Positions 18,786-27,486 of a stretch of 64,000 nt of DNA are shown here, piece by piece (position 1 is the stretch's first letter; each line of letters starts with the position of its first letter). A program made the position numbers and the translations under genes. The notes below the pieces were generated by a model. The model searched no databases. It had not been told where the DNA came from and saw nothing but the letters and a program-made list of their open reading frames with translations. Origin of the DNA: Pontibacter qinzhouensis (GTDB lineage Bacteria; Bacteroidota; Bacteroidia; Cytophagales; Hymenobacteraceae); the NCBI RefSeq assembly GCF_008017455.1, contig NZ_VRTY01000002.1:1-64000 (forward strand), in the 5' to 3' direction.

Positions 18786-18947
18786 AATTGCAGCCGGATA
18801 CCTGCACCTGCCTTCAATCAATTTTTTCAGTAACAAAACAGCTGGTGGAAGAAGGAAGTAAACCCTGCGCATTCGGGTAAATGGCCGGTACTATCTGGCA
18901 GTTTTCCTGAAAGGCAGAATTAAGAACACAAATTAACTTTTATACTC

Positions 18948-20123
18948 ATGGAAACTGTAAGACGTATTTACTGGCCGGCCATTAACCTGATAGGGCCTGG
19001 CGCTGTACGCGAAATCGGCATCGAAATTAAAAAACTAGGCCTCCGGAGGTTACTGCTGGTAACAGACAAAGTGCTACGGGCGGTGGGCATCGTGAACAGG
19101 GTAACGGAAGTGCTGGAGAAAGCCGGCATCAGCTATGTTATTTTCGATGATGTAAAACCGAACCCAACCACACAAAACATAAAAGATGGCCTGAAAGCGT
19201 ACAAAGCCAGCTCCTGCGATGGTATTTTATCGGTTGGAGGAGGTTCTCCGCAGGATGCAGCCAAAGCCATTGGCATACTTTTTACCAACGGGGGCGACAT
19301 TACACAGTACGAAGGCATCGGAAAATCCATGAAAAAATCGGTGCCGCTTATTGCCGTTAACACCACTGCGGGTACAGCATCTGAGGTAACCATAAATTAT
19401 GTGATAACCGACGAGGTGCGCAAAATTAAGATGGTGATCGTGGACCCGAACTCGCTGGCTACAGTTGCTGTAAACGACCCGGAACTGATGCTGGGCAAAC
19501 CGGCAGGCTTAACCGCAGCCACCGGCATGGACGCCCTGACACACGCCATAGAAGCCTATATTACCAAAGGCGCTTTCCGGCTCTCCGATACGCTGGCCCT
19601 GGAAGCGATAAAACTAATCGGCGAATCGTTAGAAGCTGCTGTGGCGGATGGCAAAAACCTGGAGGCAAGGTCTAAAATGGCCTGGGCATCATATGTGGCC
19701 GGGCTGGCATTTTCAAACTGTGGTCTGGGAATTGTACACTCCATGGCGCACCAGCTCGGCTCTGAGTACGACCTGCCGCACGGTGTGGCGAATGCCTTGC
19801 TGCTGCCCTTTGTAGAAGAGTATAATGCAGTGGTTTGCCCAGAGAAGTTCCGTAATATTGCTATTGCCTTAGGCCGCGATGTAGAGGGCCTGAGTGTGGA
19901 AGAGGCAAGTCAGGAAGCTATTCAGGCGTTGAAAGAGATGGCTAAAAAACTCCAGATTCCGAACCTGGCCGACACACCTTTTAAACCGGAAGATATTGAA
20001 AGACTTTCGGAGCAAGCCTTCGCAGATGTGTGCACAGGCGGCAACCCCCGAGAAGTTACTGTGCAGGAAATCATGGCGATCTTCAGGAGAGCCTATGAGG
20101 TGGAGGCGCTTGAGCCTGCATAG
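18948..20123 (+). CDS. Iron-containing alcohol dehydrogenase, lactaldehyde reductase/propanediol dehydrogenase type
   Basis: This is a group III alcohol dehydrogenase of 391 residues that probably reduces lactaldehyde (from the neighbouring aldolase) to 1,2-propanediol with NADH. Visible motifs are the nucleotide-binding SVGGGSPQDAAKAIG (about 95-109), NTTAGTASEVT (about 139), and the Fe-ligand segments TGMDALTHAIEAY (about 190), HSMAHQLGSEYDLPHGVANA (about 264). The overall pattern is like FucO and DhaT; which alcohol is used cannot be decided from sequence. It resembles the C-terminal half of the nearby AdhE only at family level, so it is not a local duplication. Confidence 0.88.
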   Translation: METVRRIYWPAINLIGPGAVREIGIEIKKLGLRRLLLVTDKVLRAVGIVNRVTEVLEKAGISYVIFDDVKPNPTTQNIKDGLKAYKASSCDGILSVGGGSPQDAAKAIGILFTNGGDITQYEGIGKSMKKSVPLIAVNTTAGTASEVTINYVITDEVRKIKMVIVDPNSLATVAVNDPELMLGKPAGLTAATGMDALTHAIEAYITKGAFRLSDTLALEAIKLIGESLEAAVADGKNLEARSKMAWASYVAGLAFSNCGLGIVHSMAHQLGSEYDLPHGVANALLLPFVEEYNAVVCPEKFRNIAIALGRDVEGLSVEEASQEAIQALKEMAKKLQIPNLADTPFKPEDIERLSEQAFADVCTGGNPREVTVQEIMAIFRRAYEVEALEPA

Positions 20124-20135
20124 TGTGTTGTAATG

Positions 20136-20170
20136 CTCCGGTGGGTATTGCAAGTTTCCCACCGGAGTTT
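20136..20170 (+). terminator. Terminator after the iron alcohol dehydrogenase gene
   Basis: CTCCGGTGGG (20136-20145) pairs perfectly with CCCACCGGAG (20158-20167), followed by TTT. It lies just past the stop codon. Confidence 0.65.
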
Positions 20171-20205
20171 ACTTCAAGAGCTTATAAATTTTAGTAGTAG
20201 AGTGT

Positions 20206-20263
20206 TACCCTTGGCTTTTAAAGGTACTATTCCCTTCTGAAGGCTATTTTCATTTGAATAATT
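20206..20263 (-). repeat. 58-bp dispersed element, copy 7
   Basis: This copy matches the consensus of the conserved half exactly; on the minus strand it begins AATTATTCAAATGAAAA. It lies between convergent genes, beyond the terminator at 20136-20170. Confidence 0.9.
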
Positions 20264-20336
20264 GCCCCCTTGCTGATGAGGTTGGTTAAAGGTTGTAAAG
20301 CCTATTCAACTTTTAACTCTTAACTTGAAACAAGCT

Positions 20337-21020
20337 TTATTTAACCAGGTTTCTTTTTAACTGCTCCAGTTCCAGCGACAGCTCCTGGTTCAGGTTCATT
20401 TCAGTTTGCAGCTCGCGCTTTATCTTTATTTCACGTTCGCGGGCAGTCTTCTTATATTCAGTCAGCTCCTGTTCTATGGCGTTGTAGCCGTTTTGCTTTT
20501 CTACTGCAATAACGTTGTTGCGCTTGTATTGCTGTATTTTTATGGCCAGCATCACCAGCAGCGCCAGAATAATAATGGCCGTTAAAATAACATAAAACTG
20601 CTTTTTCATATCGATGCCCAGCACCGAAAGGCTGTTAACATCATGCAGACTCTGCTGTACCTGTTCTTCTTTCTGCTGGTTCTCCAGTTTCAGGGCGGCC
20701 AGCTGCTTTTGCTGTTCCTGAATGGTGGCCTCTGCTTTGGCTAAATTACCTTCGGCATTTTTCTTGTCGTCTATCAGGCCTTGCTCAGTGGCTTTTATGG
20801 TTTGCTGCACGCTCTTCCAGAAAGCATCGAGGGCACTTACATTTACTACTTTATATTCTCTGTTTCCTTCGCGGTAGGAGTTAGAACCTTCTTTCAGGTT
20901 GTTGAATTGCCGGGCAAGCGGGGCAGGAGAGGCAGGTTCTTTGGTGGTGGTTTGCTGTGCGTTTGCTGTACTTAAAGTAAATAAAAACAAACAAAATAAT
21001 GGGTATAAGAGAGTTTTCAT
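20337..21020 (-). CDS. Exported coiled-coil protein with one membrane segment, unknown function
   Basis: No family is recognised. The 227-residue product has a signal peptide (residues 1-21, ends STANAQ), a periplasmic region containing the phrase REGNREYKVVNVSALDAFW, a long Gln/Lys/Glu-rich coiled coil (about 75-125), one membrane segment (about 140-160, FYVILTAIIILALLVMLAI), and a second charged coiled coil (about 175-227). The two coiled coils on either side of a membrane helix suggest a structural or scaffold role. It is monocistronic and convergent with the alcohol dehydrogenase gene. Confidence 0.7.
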   Translation of the reverse strand: MKTLLYPLFCLFLFTLSTANAQQTTTKEPASPAPLARQFNNLKEGSNSYREGNREYKVVNVSALDAFWKSVQQTIKATEQGLIDDKKNAEGNLAKAEATIQEQQKQLAALKLENQQKEEQVQQSLHDVNSLSVLGIDMKKQFYVILTAIIILALLVMLAIKIQQYKRNNVIAVEKQNGYNAIEQELTEYKKTAREREIKIKRELQTEMNLNQELSLELEQLKRNLVK

Positions 21021-21731
21021 ACGTGTAATTATAAAGTTTGACTTATTGAAAACTGGGTAAAGTTAAAAAAATATATGTTAGTAAAAAGGCTTATGCGCCC
21101 TTTGGGTCTCACTCTCGCCTTAACTTCTGTTTAAAACACCAAAACCACCTTTATATTGTTATAATATAAAAGTATTTAGCCTCTGAGTTCGCTGCTGAGG
21201 ATTGTAAGATGTTTGAATTCAATCAATTAAATCTGAATTTGTGTGGGCACCGCTTGGCAGAACTGCAACATCTGAAGCTACTCTTTGGCAGAAGTTCGTC
21301 GATTAAAAGCTGTCGATGATTTGTTTTTAATATTACCAGTGTTTCTTTGTAAGAAACTGATTAATAAAAAGTTAACTCTGTAGCGTGCCTGTAGGTGTGA
21401 AGCATGTTCTAAGAAAGGTGTAAAACAGATCTAATAACAGATCTATTTGAATGGCAGGTGCAGTCATGAGGTACTTTCTTTTTCTATTCCTATTTCAGCA
21501 TTATAGTCTGAATTGGCTGCTAGCCTCACCTGCAGACAAGGAAAATTAGCTTGGTGGCCCTCGCTCACAAGAACCAAAAGGAATGACCGTAGAGAGCTGA
21601 CGGAGGAACACGTATGAATTTGTTTAGCCGCTCCGCTTAAATTATTCAAATAAAAACGGCCTTCAGAAGCTATTTGGGGTTTTGGGTGCCAAGGGTTGCG
21701 GGTTCAGCTAAGGCAAAAAAAAGCTGCTTTG
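21021..21731. other. Gene-free region upstream of the coiled-coil gene
   Basis: This 711-bp AT-rich region contains element copy 8 (21640-21697) and the asnA terminator A-tract. No gene is supported; the 61-codon ORF at 21464-21649 lacks protein-like features. Confidence 0.5.
21640..21697 (+). repeat. 58-bp dispersed element, copy 8
   Basis: It begins AATTATTCAAATAAAAA, has GGCCTTCAGAAG and ends CAAGGGTT, 34 bp past the asnA stop and beyond the asnA terminator. Confidence 0.85.
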
Positions 21732-21742
21732 TTAAAGCAGCT
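21715..21742 (-). terminator. asnA terminator, overlapping the stop codon
   Basis: On the minus strand AGCTGCTTT pairs with AAAGCAGCT around a three-base loop and runs into eight T residues. The TAA stop of asnA lies inside the hairpin. Confidence 0.85.
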
Positions 21743-22772
21743 GTATGCGGTGTTTGGCGCAAGTCTCTATTACCTCATCGGGCCAGATGCTGGACTGCAC
21801 CTCGCCAATATGGGCTTTCCGCAGAAAGAACATGCACAACCTCGATTGACCAATGCCACCGCCAATGGTTAAAGGCAGCTGGTCGTTGAGTAGCAGCTGG
21901 TGCCACATAAGCTGCGCGCGCTCCTCGCAGCAGGCAATGCTTAGTTGCTTTTTCAGCGCCTCTTTGTCTACCCGAATACCCATAGAAGAAAGCTCGAAGG
22001 AGCGATTCAGGATGTTGTTCCAGACAACGATATCGCCATTCAGGCCTTTATATTCACCTTCCGAGGTGGTGGTCCAGTCGTCGTAGTCGGGGGCGCGGCC
22101 GTCGTGTTTCTTGCCGTGCGCCAGTGTGCCGCCTATGCCGATAATAAAAATGGCGCCATGTGCTTTAGCAGCCCTGTCTTCTTTTTCTTTAGAGCTGAGG
22201 CCTGGGTACTGGTTCTCCAGCTCCTGGGCATGTATAAACGTGATCTTCTCAGGCAGCTGTGGTGTCAGCTCCGGGTATTCTTCATAGAGCAGGTACTCCG
22301 TACGTTTCATAACCGAGTAAATTTTTGAAACGATGCGCTTAAGAAATGCCAGGTTGCGTTCTTCTTCAGAAATAACCCGTTCCCAATCCCATTGGTCTAC
22401 ATACAAGGAATGCACATTGTCGAGGTCCTCATCCGGGCGAATGGCGTTCATGTCGGTATAGAGGCCGTAGCCAACCGGTATTTCCAGCTTCTTCAGGTTC
22501 CAGCGTTTCCATTTGGCCAGCGAGTGCACAATTTCGGCATGCGTTTCGTTCATGAACTTTATCGGAAAACTAACAGGGCGCTCCACACCGTTCAGGTCGT
22601 CGTTTATGCCGGTGCCTTTTAAAACAAACAGGGGAGCCGTAACTCTGCGTAGCCGCAGCTCCGCCGATAGTTGCTGCTCAAAAAAGTCTTTGGTGAGCTT
22701 TATGGCTTTTTCGGTGCGGGTAGGGTTCAGAATAGGATCGTAATTGTCTGGTATAAACAAGTGTTCGTTCAT
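21732..22772 (-). CDS. asnA: Aspartate-ammonia ligase (asparagine synthetase A)
   Basis: AsnA makes asparagine from aspartate, ammonia and ATP (yielding AMP) in the cytoplasm and is built on a class II tRNA-synthetase-like core. The 346 residues match the family. Visible segments include RLRRVTAPLFV near residue 40, ALHSLAKWKRW-like HSLAKWKRWNL near 84, GLYTDMNAIRPDED near 102, YVDQWDWE near 124, and the C-terminal GGGIGQSRLCM motif near 303. It is transcribed alone with a tight terminator that overlaps its own stop codon. Confidence 0.96.
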   Translation of the reverse strand: MNEHLFIPDNYDPILNPTRTEKAIKLTKDFFEQQLSAELRLRRVTAPLFVLKGTGINDDLNGVERPVSFPIKFMNETHAEIVHSLAKWKRWNLKKLEIPVGYGLYTDMNAIRPDEDLDNVHSLYVDQWDWERVISEEERNLAFLKRIVSKIYSVMKRTEYLLYEEYPELTPQLPEKITFIHAQELENQYPGLSSKEKEDRAAKAHGAIFIIGIGGTLAHGKKHDGRAPDYDDWTTTSEGEYKGLNGDIVVWNNILNRSFELSSMGIRVDKEALKKQLSIACCEERAQLMWHQLLLNDQLPLTIGGGIGQSRLCMFFLRKAHIGEVQSSIWPDEVIETCAKHRIQLL

Positions 22773-23326
22773 GTAAGCGCTGGTTCTAAAACTAGTAACG
22801 GGTTAAGGTATAGGCTGCTCCTGCAGCTGAAATGCCAACTCAAGGGTATATTTCATAGGAGTTGGCTTAACTTCCGAAAGTTAGTAAAACTTTATATAAT
22901 TGCTGCCTTCCTTTTAAACTTTACATTTATAAGTAAACAGTTTTATTAATTTGGTAGCATGCTGCACCTGTTCTAACTGCTGTGGGGATGCAAAATTTCA
23001 GGAAGGTAAGTTGCCATTATTCTGCTGAAGCAGTCACTGGTTTAGGCAGATAGGGTAAGGGAGTGATTGGTGAGGCCGCAACAAAGCTAAACTACAACAG
23101 GTTGAAAAGCTTAGGAATAGTTCGAATCTTGAGTGAGGCGTTTTGCTCCTGGTTTTTGCTTTCTTGAGTTTCAGAAATTCTAAATTTTAGAAGCTGTTTC
23201 GTAAAGTAACTTTATTATTGCTGGTTTAGAAGCTGTTAACTTATGAAGTGAATCTACGTTTAGAGTTTTCAGGCACTTATGCGCAAACAATTAAGCCTTA
23301 CAGCAACTCTAAAAAACAACTAGACC
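22773..23326. other. Divergent intergenic region asnA/doxX
   Basis: No gene, recognisable 58-bp element or clear promoter box was found in these 554 bases. The near-consensus TACGTTTA at 23255-23262 is the best -7 candidate for the DoxX gene. Confidence 0.35.
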
Positions 23327-23743
23327 ATGGAAAGATTTTTAGCACCACTGAGCCCTTATCTTTATGCCATACTCAGAATTGTGGCCGGAATAATGTTTGC
23401 GATGCATGGTAGCCAGAAATTATTTGGAATACCAGGCGATAAAGACCCTGTAGAGCTTGCCTCACTTATGGGAGTGGCTGGCGTTATAGAGCTGGTAGGC
23501 GGCATTTTAATTGCCATAGGGCTATTTGCGAGCATAGCGGCTTTTATTTGCAGCGGCCAGATGGCGGTGGCATTCTTTATGTCTCATTTCCCGCAAGGCT
23601 GGAACCCGCTCCTGAATGGTGGCGAGTTATCGGTGCTCTATTGTTTCCTGTTTCTATATATTGCTTCGCGCGGAGCCGGCATCTGGAGCCTGGATTCCCT
23701 CCTGAGCAAGACCAAACGGAAAGACTCGCATCGGTTTGCTTAG
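23327..23743 (+). CDS. DoxX family membrane protein
   Basis: This is a four-helix inner-membrane protein of 138 residues. The pattern ILRIVAGIMFAMHGSQKLFG (15-34) followed by GVAGVIELVGGILIAIGLF, SGQMAVAFFMSHFPQGWNPLLNGGELSVLYCFLFLYIA is the DoxX signature. Members are linked to thiol stress, quinone or sulfur metabolism in some bacteria, but the role of this orthologue is unknown. It ends with a terminator at 23879-23915. Confidence 0.92.
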   Translation: MERFLAPLSPYLYAILRIVAGIMFAMHGSQKLFGIPGDKDPVELASLMGVAGVIELVGGILIAIGLFASIAAFICSGQMAVAFFMSHFPQGWNPLLNGGELSVLYCFLFLYIASRGAGIWSLDSLLSKTKRKDSHRFA

Positions 23744-23755
23744 AAAGCAGACCTA

Positions 23756-23813
23756 AATTATTCAAATAAAAATAGCCTTCAGAAGATTTTTCAGCCAATT
23801 TCTTCAAAGGGTA
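23756..23813 (+). repeat. 58-bp dispersed element, copy 9
   Basis: It begins AATTATTCAAATAAAAA, has AGCCTTCAGAAG and ends CAAAGGGTA, starting only 12 bp after the DoxX stop codon and before the terminator. Confidence 0.9.
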
Positions 23814-23878
23814 ATTTCCTGTTACTGTTTTCTACTTTTGCCACGCTGCAGGGTAAGGCCACAGGAGCAGTCATCCTC

Positions 23879-23915
23879 AACGCCAGCCAGGGTTAAAACC
23901 TTTGCTGGCGTTTTT
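23879..23915 (+). terminator. Terminator after the DoxX gene
   Basis: AACGCCAGC pairs with GCTGGCGTT, followed by TTTTT. Here the 58-bp element lies upstream of the terminator, so it would be part of the DoxX transcript. Confidence 0.75.
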
Positions 23916-23970
23916 AGTTTTGGTATAGGAGCCCTGCGGTAGGTGCCCCGCGTACGTAGCCAATCATCGG

Positions 23971-25443
23971 ATGAGAATATTATTGACAGGAGCCAACGGG
24001 TATATCGGTAAACGGGTGTTGCCTTTGTTGCTGGAGCAGGGGCACGAGGTCGTTTGCTGTGTAAGAGACAAAAACCGCTTTCCGACAGAAGGCATTTTCA
24101 GCCATGAGAATATAACGCTGGTCGAAATCGATTTTCTGAAAGAACCCGTGTGGCAGGAGGCGCTGCAGCAAATTGATGTAGCCTATTACCTGATACACTC
24201 CATGAGCGACAATTCCCCGCACTTCGAAAAGCTGGAGGAGCAGTCGGCACGGCATTTTGTGGAGTTGGTAAACCAAACAGAGGCACAGCAGATTATATAC
24301 CTCGGAGGTATTATTAACGACGAAACACTCTCGAAACACCTGGCTTCCAGGAAAAAGGTAGAGGAGGTGCTGCGGTCTGGTTCAGTACCGGTTACGGCCC
24401 TTAAAGCTGGCATAATTGTAGGTTCCGGCAGTTCCTCCTTCGAAATAATAAGAGACCTGACCGAGAAACTTCCGGTTATGATTACGCCTAAATGGTTGAA
24501 GACCAGAACACAGCCAATCGCTATCCGGAACGTGTTAGAATATCTGGTGGGCGTGCTGCTGCAACCTCAAACATATGGGCAGTCGTACGATATTGGCGGG
24601 CCAGATGTGCTGACTTACAAGCAGATGCTGCTGCAGTTTGCGAAGGTTAGGGAGCTGAAACGCTTTATTTTTACAGTGCCTGTCATGACGCCGCGCCTGT
24701 CTTCGTACTGGCTTTATTTTGTTACATCTACTTCCTATAAACTGGCAACAAACTTGGTTAACAGCATGAAGGTAGAGGTGGTGGCAAAGCCTAACAATCT
24801 GAATCAACTGGTAAATGTAAAGCTGCTCACCTACAAGCAAGCCGTTGAACTGGCTTTTCAGAAAATAGACCAGAACAGCGTCGTCTCCAGCTGGAAAGAC
24901 TCGCTCATATCGAGCTACAGGGGCAGTTCGCTGGTGGAGCATATTCATGTGCCAACGAACGGCTGCTTTTTCGACAAACGGCTTAAAATAATTACCACCG
25001 AAGAAGAGCAGGTGCTGCAGAACATCTGGTCGATAGGAGGGAAGCGCGGGTGGTACTATGGCAATTGGCTGTGGTCTATTAGAGGGTTTATGGATAAAAT
25101 GGTTGGTGGCGTAGGCTTGCGCAGAGGCCGAACAAACCCTAACACCATCCACTCCGGCGATACCCTTGATTTTTGGCGGGTGCTGGTGGCAGACAAACAG
25201 ACAAAGCGCCTGCTACTGTACGCCGAAATGAAGCTTCCTGGTGAGGCCTGGCTGGAGTTTAAAATAATAGAAAAGGCAGGAGGCAGGTTTCTGCAGCAAA
25301 CGGCCACATTCCGGCCAAAAGGATTGCTGGGCCGTCTGTACTGGTATGCTGTGCTACCATTCCATCATTTTGTGTTCAACGGCATGTCTACGAACCTGAT
25401 TGGCTACAAAATGCAAGACGCAGCAGCTCAGCCTACACTTTAA
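23971..25443 (+). CDS. SDR-family NAD(P)-binding protein with C-terminal DUF2867
   Basis: The 490-residue protein has an N-terminal Rossmann domain of the atypical extended SDR type: LLTGANGYIGKRV (residues 4-16), acidic end of the second strand, DVAYYLIHSM near 70 and an NmrA/NDUFA9-like pattern with PVTALKAGIIVGSGSSSFE near 135. The C-terminal 165 residues (GWYYGNWLWSIRGFMDKMVGGVGLRRGR onward) match DUF2867, a lipocalin/START-like domain found fused to such SDRs. The substrate is unknown; a lipid or quinone is possible. It is monocistronic. Confidence 0.85.
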   Translation: MRILLTGANGYIGKRVLPLLLEQGHEVVCCVRDKNRFPTEGIFSHENITLVEIDFLKEPVWQEALQQIDVAYYLIHSMSDNSPHFEKLEEQSARHFVELVNQTEAQQIIYLGGIINDETLSKHLASRKKVEEVLRSGSVPVTALKAGIIVGSGSSSFEIIRDLTEKLPVMITPKWLKTRTQPIAIRNVLEYLVGVLLQPQTYGQSYDIGGPDVLTYKQMLLQFAKVRELKRFIFTVPVMTPRLSSYWLYFVTSTSYKLATNLVNSMKVEVVAKPNNLNQLVNVKLLTYKQAVELAFQKIDQNSVVSSWKDSLISSYRGSSLVEHIHVPTNGCFFDKRLKIITTEEEQVLQNIWSIGGKRGWYYGNWLWSIRGFMDKMVGGVGLRRGRTNPNTIHSGDTLDFWRVLVADKQTKRLLLYAEMKLPGEAWLEFKIIEKAGGRFLQQTATFRPKGLLGRLYWYAVLPFHHFVFNGMSTNLIGYKMQDAAAQPTL

Positions 25444-25624
25444 TATGGTCAGCCAATAGTGTAAATCGTAAGGCAGCTTCACTTCATTTCTTTCAGCTCT
25501 TAAAATTCTGTTATCAAGCAAAAGGCGGGCAGTGTTTGAATCAGTCTTTTCGCAGCTGGTATTGAATATTAAATTTTCGAAAGGCTGTCTAGGATGTAGG
25601 CACGGTTGCATCTTTGTAGGCTAA

Positions 25625-25655
25625 TTTCAGTAAACCTATTAAATTGCTAAATTTG
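25625..25655 (+). promoter_or_regulatory. Candidate promoter placed almost at the start codon
   Basis: TAAATTTG at 25648-25655 is a perfect TAnnTTTG -7 box, with TTTC at 25625-25628 exactly 19 bases upstream, one mismatch from the -33 consensus. Transcription would begin within a few bases of the ATG at 25660, implying a leaderless or nearly leaderless message. Confidence 0.45.
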
Positions 25656-25659
25656 CAGC

Positions 25660-26274
25660 ATGAAAAAACTGAGTTTCCTTTTTTGCTTTATCAGTACAAC
25701 AATATTTTTTAATTTAGAAGTGCAGGCGCAGGAAGCGCAGAGTTTTGGTTTTAAGGTGGGAGTGGCCGTGGGTACTTTATCACATCAGCCAAGTTTAAAC
25801 CCGCAGCCGGGGCTACAGGTAGGGGCTTTTGCCAAACTTGGCGGCCGCGACAGGCCTTTTTTTAAAGGAGAAGCCTTATTCACTCAAAAAGGCTCCCGCA
25901 CCTGGGGCAGCGATCCTACAGATAATTTCAGGCTCTACTACTTCGATCTGCCCTTAATGCTGGGCACAGATCTGTATAAAGGCGTAACCGTGACCGCTGG
26001 CATACAGCCAAGCCTGTTGCTGGCTGGCACGCACCGTTCTGAGGAAAACGGCAACACGAACTCCAGGGGCATCAGGAGCGATTTGCAGAAGTTTGATTAC
26101 TCGCTGCTGGTGGGGGCAGAGTATTTTGTGAGGGAGAATATGCTGGTGGGGCTGCGCTACAACCACGGGTTTGTACCTATTCAGTCGTTAAGGGGCCAGT
26201 TTACCATTAATAACCAGGGGCGCACACTGGCTAACCATGTGGTTACGGCTTATCTGGGGTTTGTGCTCCGGTAA
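25660..26274 (+). CDS. Small outer-membrane beta-barrel protein (PorT-like family)
   Basis: This 204-residue exported protein has a signal peptide ending near residue 24 (LEVQAQ) followed by alternating-residue beta strands: FGFKVGVAVGTLSHQP, PGLQVGAFAKLGG, FFKGEALFTQKGSRTW, RLYYFDLPLMLGTDLYKGVTVTAGIQPSLLL, YSLLVGAEYFVRENMLVGLRYNHGF. It ends in an aromatic-containing strand (VVTAYLGFVLR). This is the outer-membrane beta-barrel type (porin-like PF13568 group). No substrate or partner can be named. Its promoter suggests a leaderless transcript. Confidence 0.85.
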   Translation: MKKLSFLFCFISTTIFFNLEVQAQEAQSFGFKVGVAVGTLSHQPSLNPQPGLQVGAFAKLGGRDRPFFKGEALFTQKGSRTWGSDPTDNFRLYYFDLPLMLGTDLYKGVTVTAGIQPSLLLAGTHRSEENGNTNSRGIRSDLQKFDYSLLVGAEYFVRENMLVGLRYNHGFVPIQSLRGQFTINNQGRTLANHVVTAYLGFVLR

Positions 26275-26284
26275 GCTACCTTAA

Positions 26285-26321
26285 GTAGCAAAGGCAGCTA
26301 TAACTGAGCTGCCTTCGCTAC
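26285..26321. terminator. Shared terminator hairpin between convergent genes
   Basis: GTAGCAAAGGCAGCT pairs with AGCTGCCTTCGCTAC with a single mismatch. It overlaps the last codons and stop of the MORN-repeat gene. Confidence 0.7.
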
Positions 26322-27191
26322 TTCGTCGTTTTTCCATTCGCCCTGCACAATTATTTTTCCTTCTTTGTCGTATAAAACGCCTTTTCCGTTGCGGGCATCG
26401 TTAGCCCAGTCGCCCACATATTTGTCGCCGTTAGGCCAGTAGTAGGTGCCTTTTCCTTCTCTTTTCTCCTCTACAAAATCTCCTTCGTACACTTCGCCTT
26501 CTACCCATTTGTAAGTGCCTTTGCCGTGTTTTTTGTTGTTCTTCCATTCGCCATCGTATACACTGCCGGTGGCGTGGCTGCCGATGCCTTGTCCGTTGGC
26601 TCTACCGTTGCGCACCTCCCCAAAGTAATTTATTTTAGTGCCGTTGGCGTTATGGAAGGTTAACCGCTCTATGCGTGGAACTGCAGCCAGCTCCTGGTCT
26701 TTTTTCTTCAGTTGGTTCTCCAGGGCCTCAATACGGTTAGTGAGTACGGTCTGCAGCGAGTCGGCAGCAGACTCGTGCTGCAGTTCCAGTGACGTTATTT
26801 TAAGACCGAGCATATCCTGGCTGAACTCCGCTTTTTTCTGTGCCTGCTCTGTCTGCGTTTTCAGCGACTGACGGAATTCGGCCATCTGTTCGATTATCTT
26901 TTTGCGTTCGGTCACAAACTGAGCACTGTAGGCACCATTCGGAATTGCCTGGTAGGCAGCCATAGCAGAGTCGTAGTGGCCGTTTATAAACAGTTCATCA
27001 GCCTTCGATTTCTGGACCACCGAATCCAGGCGGGTTTTCAGATTGTCTACCATTTCCTGGTTGTAGGTGTTGGTAGCGTTAGCCGATTTATAGGCCCTAA
27101 AATATTTAAAAGAAAAGCCCACCGATACCAAACTAATAACTAAAAGAATAGCGAAGAATAGTATTCTGGAAAATTGCTTTTTAGAATTCAT
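26298..27191 (-). CDS. Membrane-anchored MORN-repeat protein
   Basis: From the ATG at 27189-27191 this is a 297-residue protein; a longer reading frame to 27227 adds twelve residues that do not look like a signal. It has an N-terminal membrane anchor (about residues 8-28), a helical TPR-like segment (YDSAMAAYQAIPNG), a long coiled coil (about 100-180), and at least four MORN repeats near the C-terminus (YDGEWKNNKKHGKGTYKW, YEGDFVEEKREGKGTYYW, YVGDWANDARNGKGVLYD). MORN repeats mediate protein or lipid contacts. The neighbours on the same strand (DUF2490 and a large unknown exported protein) may be functionally linked. Confidence 0.85.
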   Translation of the reverse strand: MNSKKQFSRILFFAILLVISLVSVGFSFKYFRAYKSANATNTYNQEMVDNLKTRLDSVVQKSKADELFINGHYDSAMAAYQAIPNGAYSAQFVTERKKIIEQMAEFRQSLKTQTEQAQKKAEFSQDMLGLKITSLELQHESAADSLQTVLTNRIEALENQLKKKDQELAAVPRIERLTFHNANGTKINYFGEVRNGRANGQGIGSHATGSVYDGEWKNNKKHGKGTYKWVEGEVYEGDFVEEKREGKGTYYWPNGDKYVGDWANDARNGKGVLYDKEGKIIVQGEWKNDEVAKAAQL

Positions 27192-27291
27192 ATTACAAAA
27201 TAATTTATGTATCTGGTAGCGCTCCATTTGCTCTGGTAGTCGCTACTTTAATTACGAAAACTGTTGTTCACTTTCTGCTTGCTTTTACATA

Positions 27292-27349
27292 TACCCTTGA
27301 CCTTAAACCTGCTCAAACACTTCTGAAGGGCATTTTTATTTAAATAATT
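27292..27349 (-). repeat. 58-bp dispersed element, copy 10
   Basis: It begins TACCCTTG on the plus strand, has CTTCTGAAGGGC and ends AAATAATT, between the MORN-repeat and DUF2490 genes. Confidence 0.9.
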
Positions 27350-27486
27350 GGTAATTGGTTTAAGGGCTAAATTGTTATCTGGAATGTGGGTTCTAGTCGT
27401 TTGCTTGAGTATTTGATGCTTCCTGGCTGGCAACATTTTCTAAATTGTAGAACGGAGGCTGCTCCCTTAACTATTGGGTTAACAGG

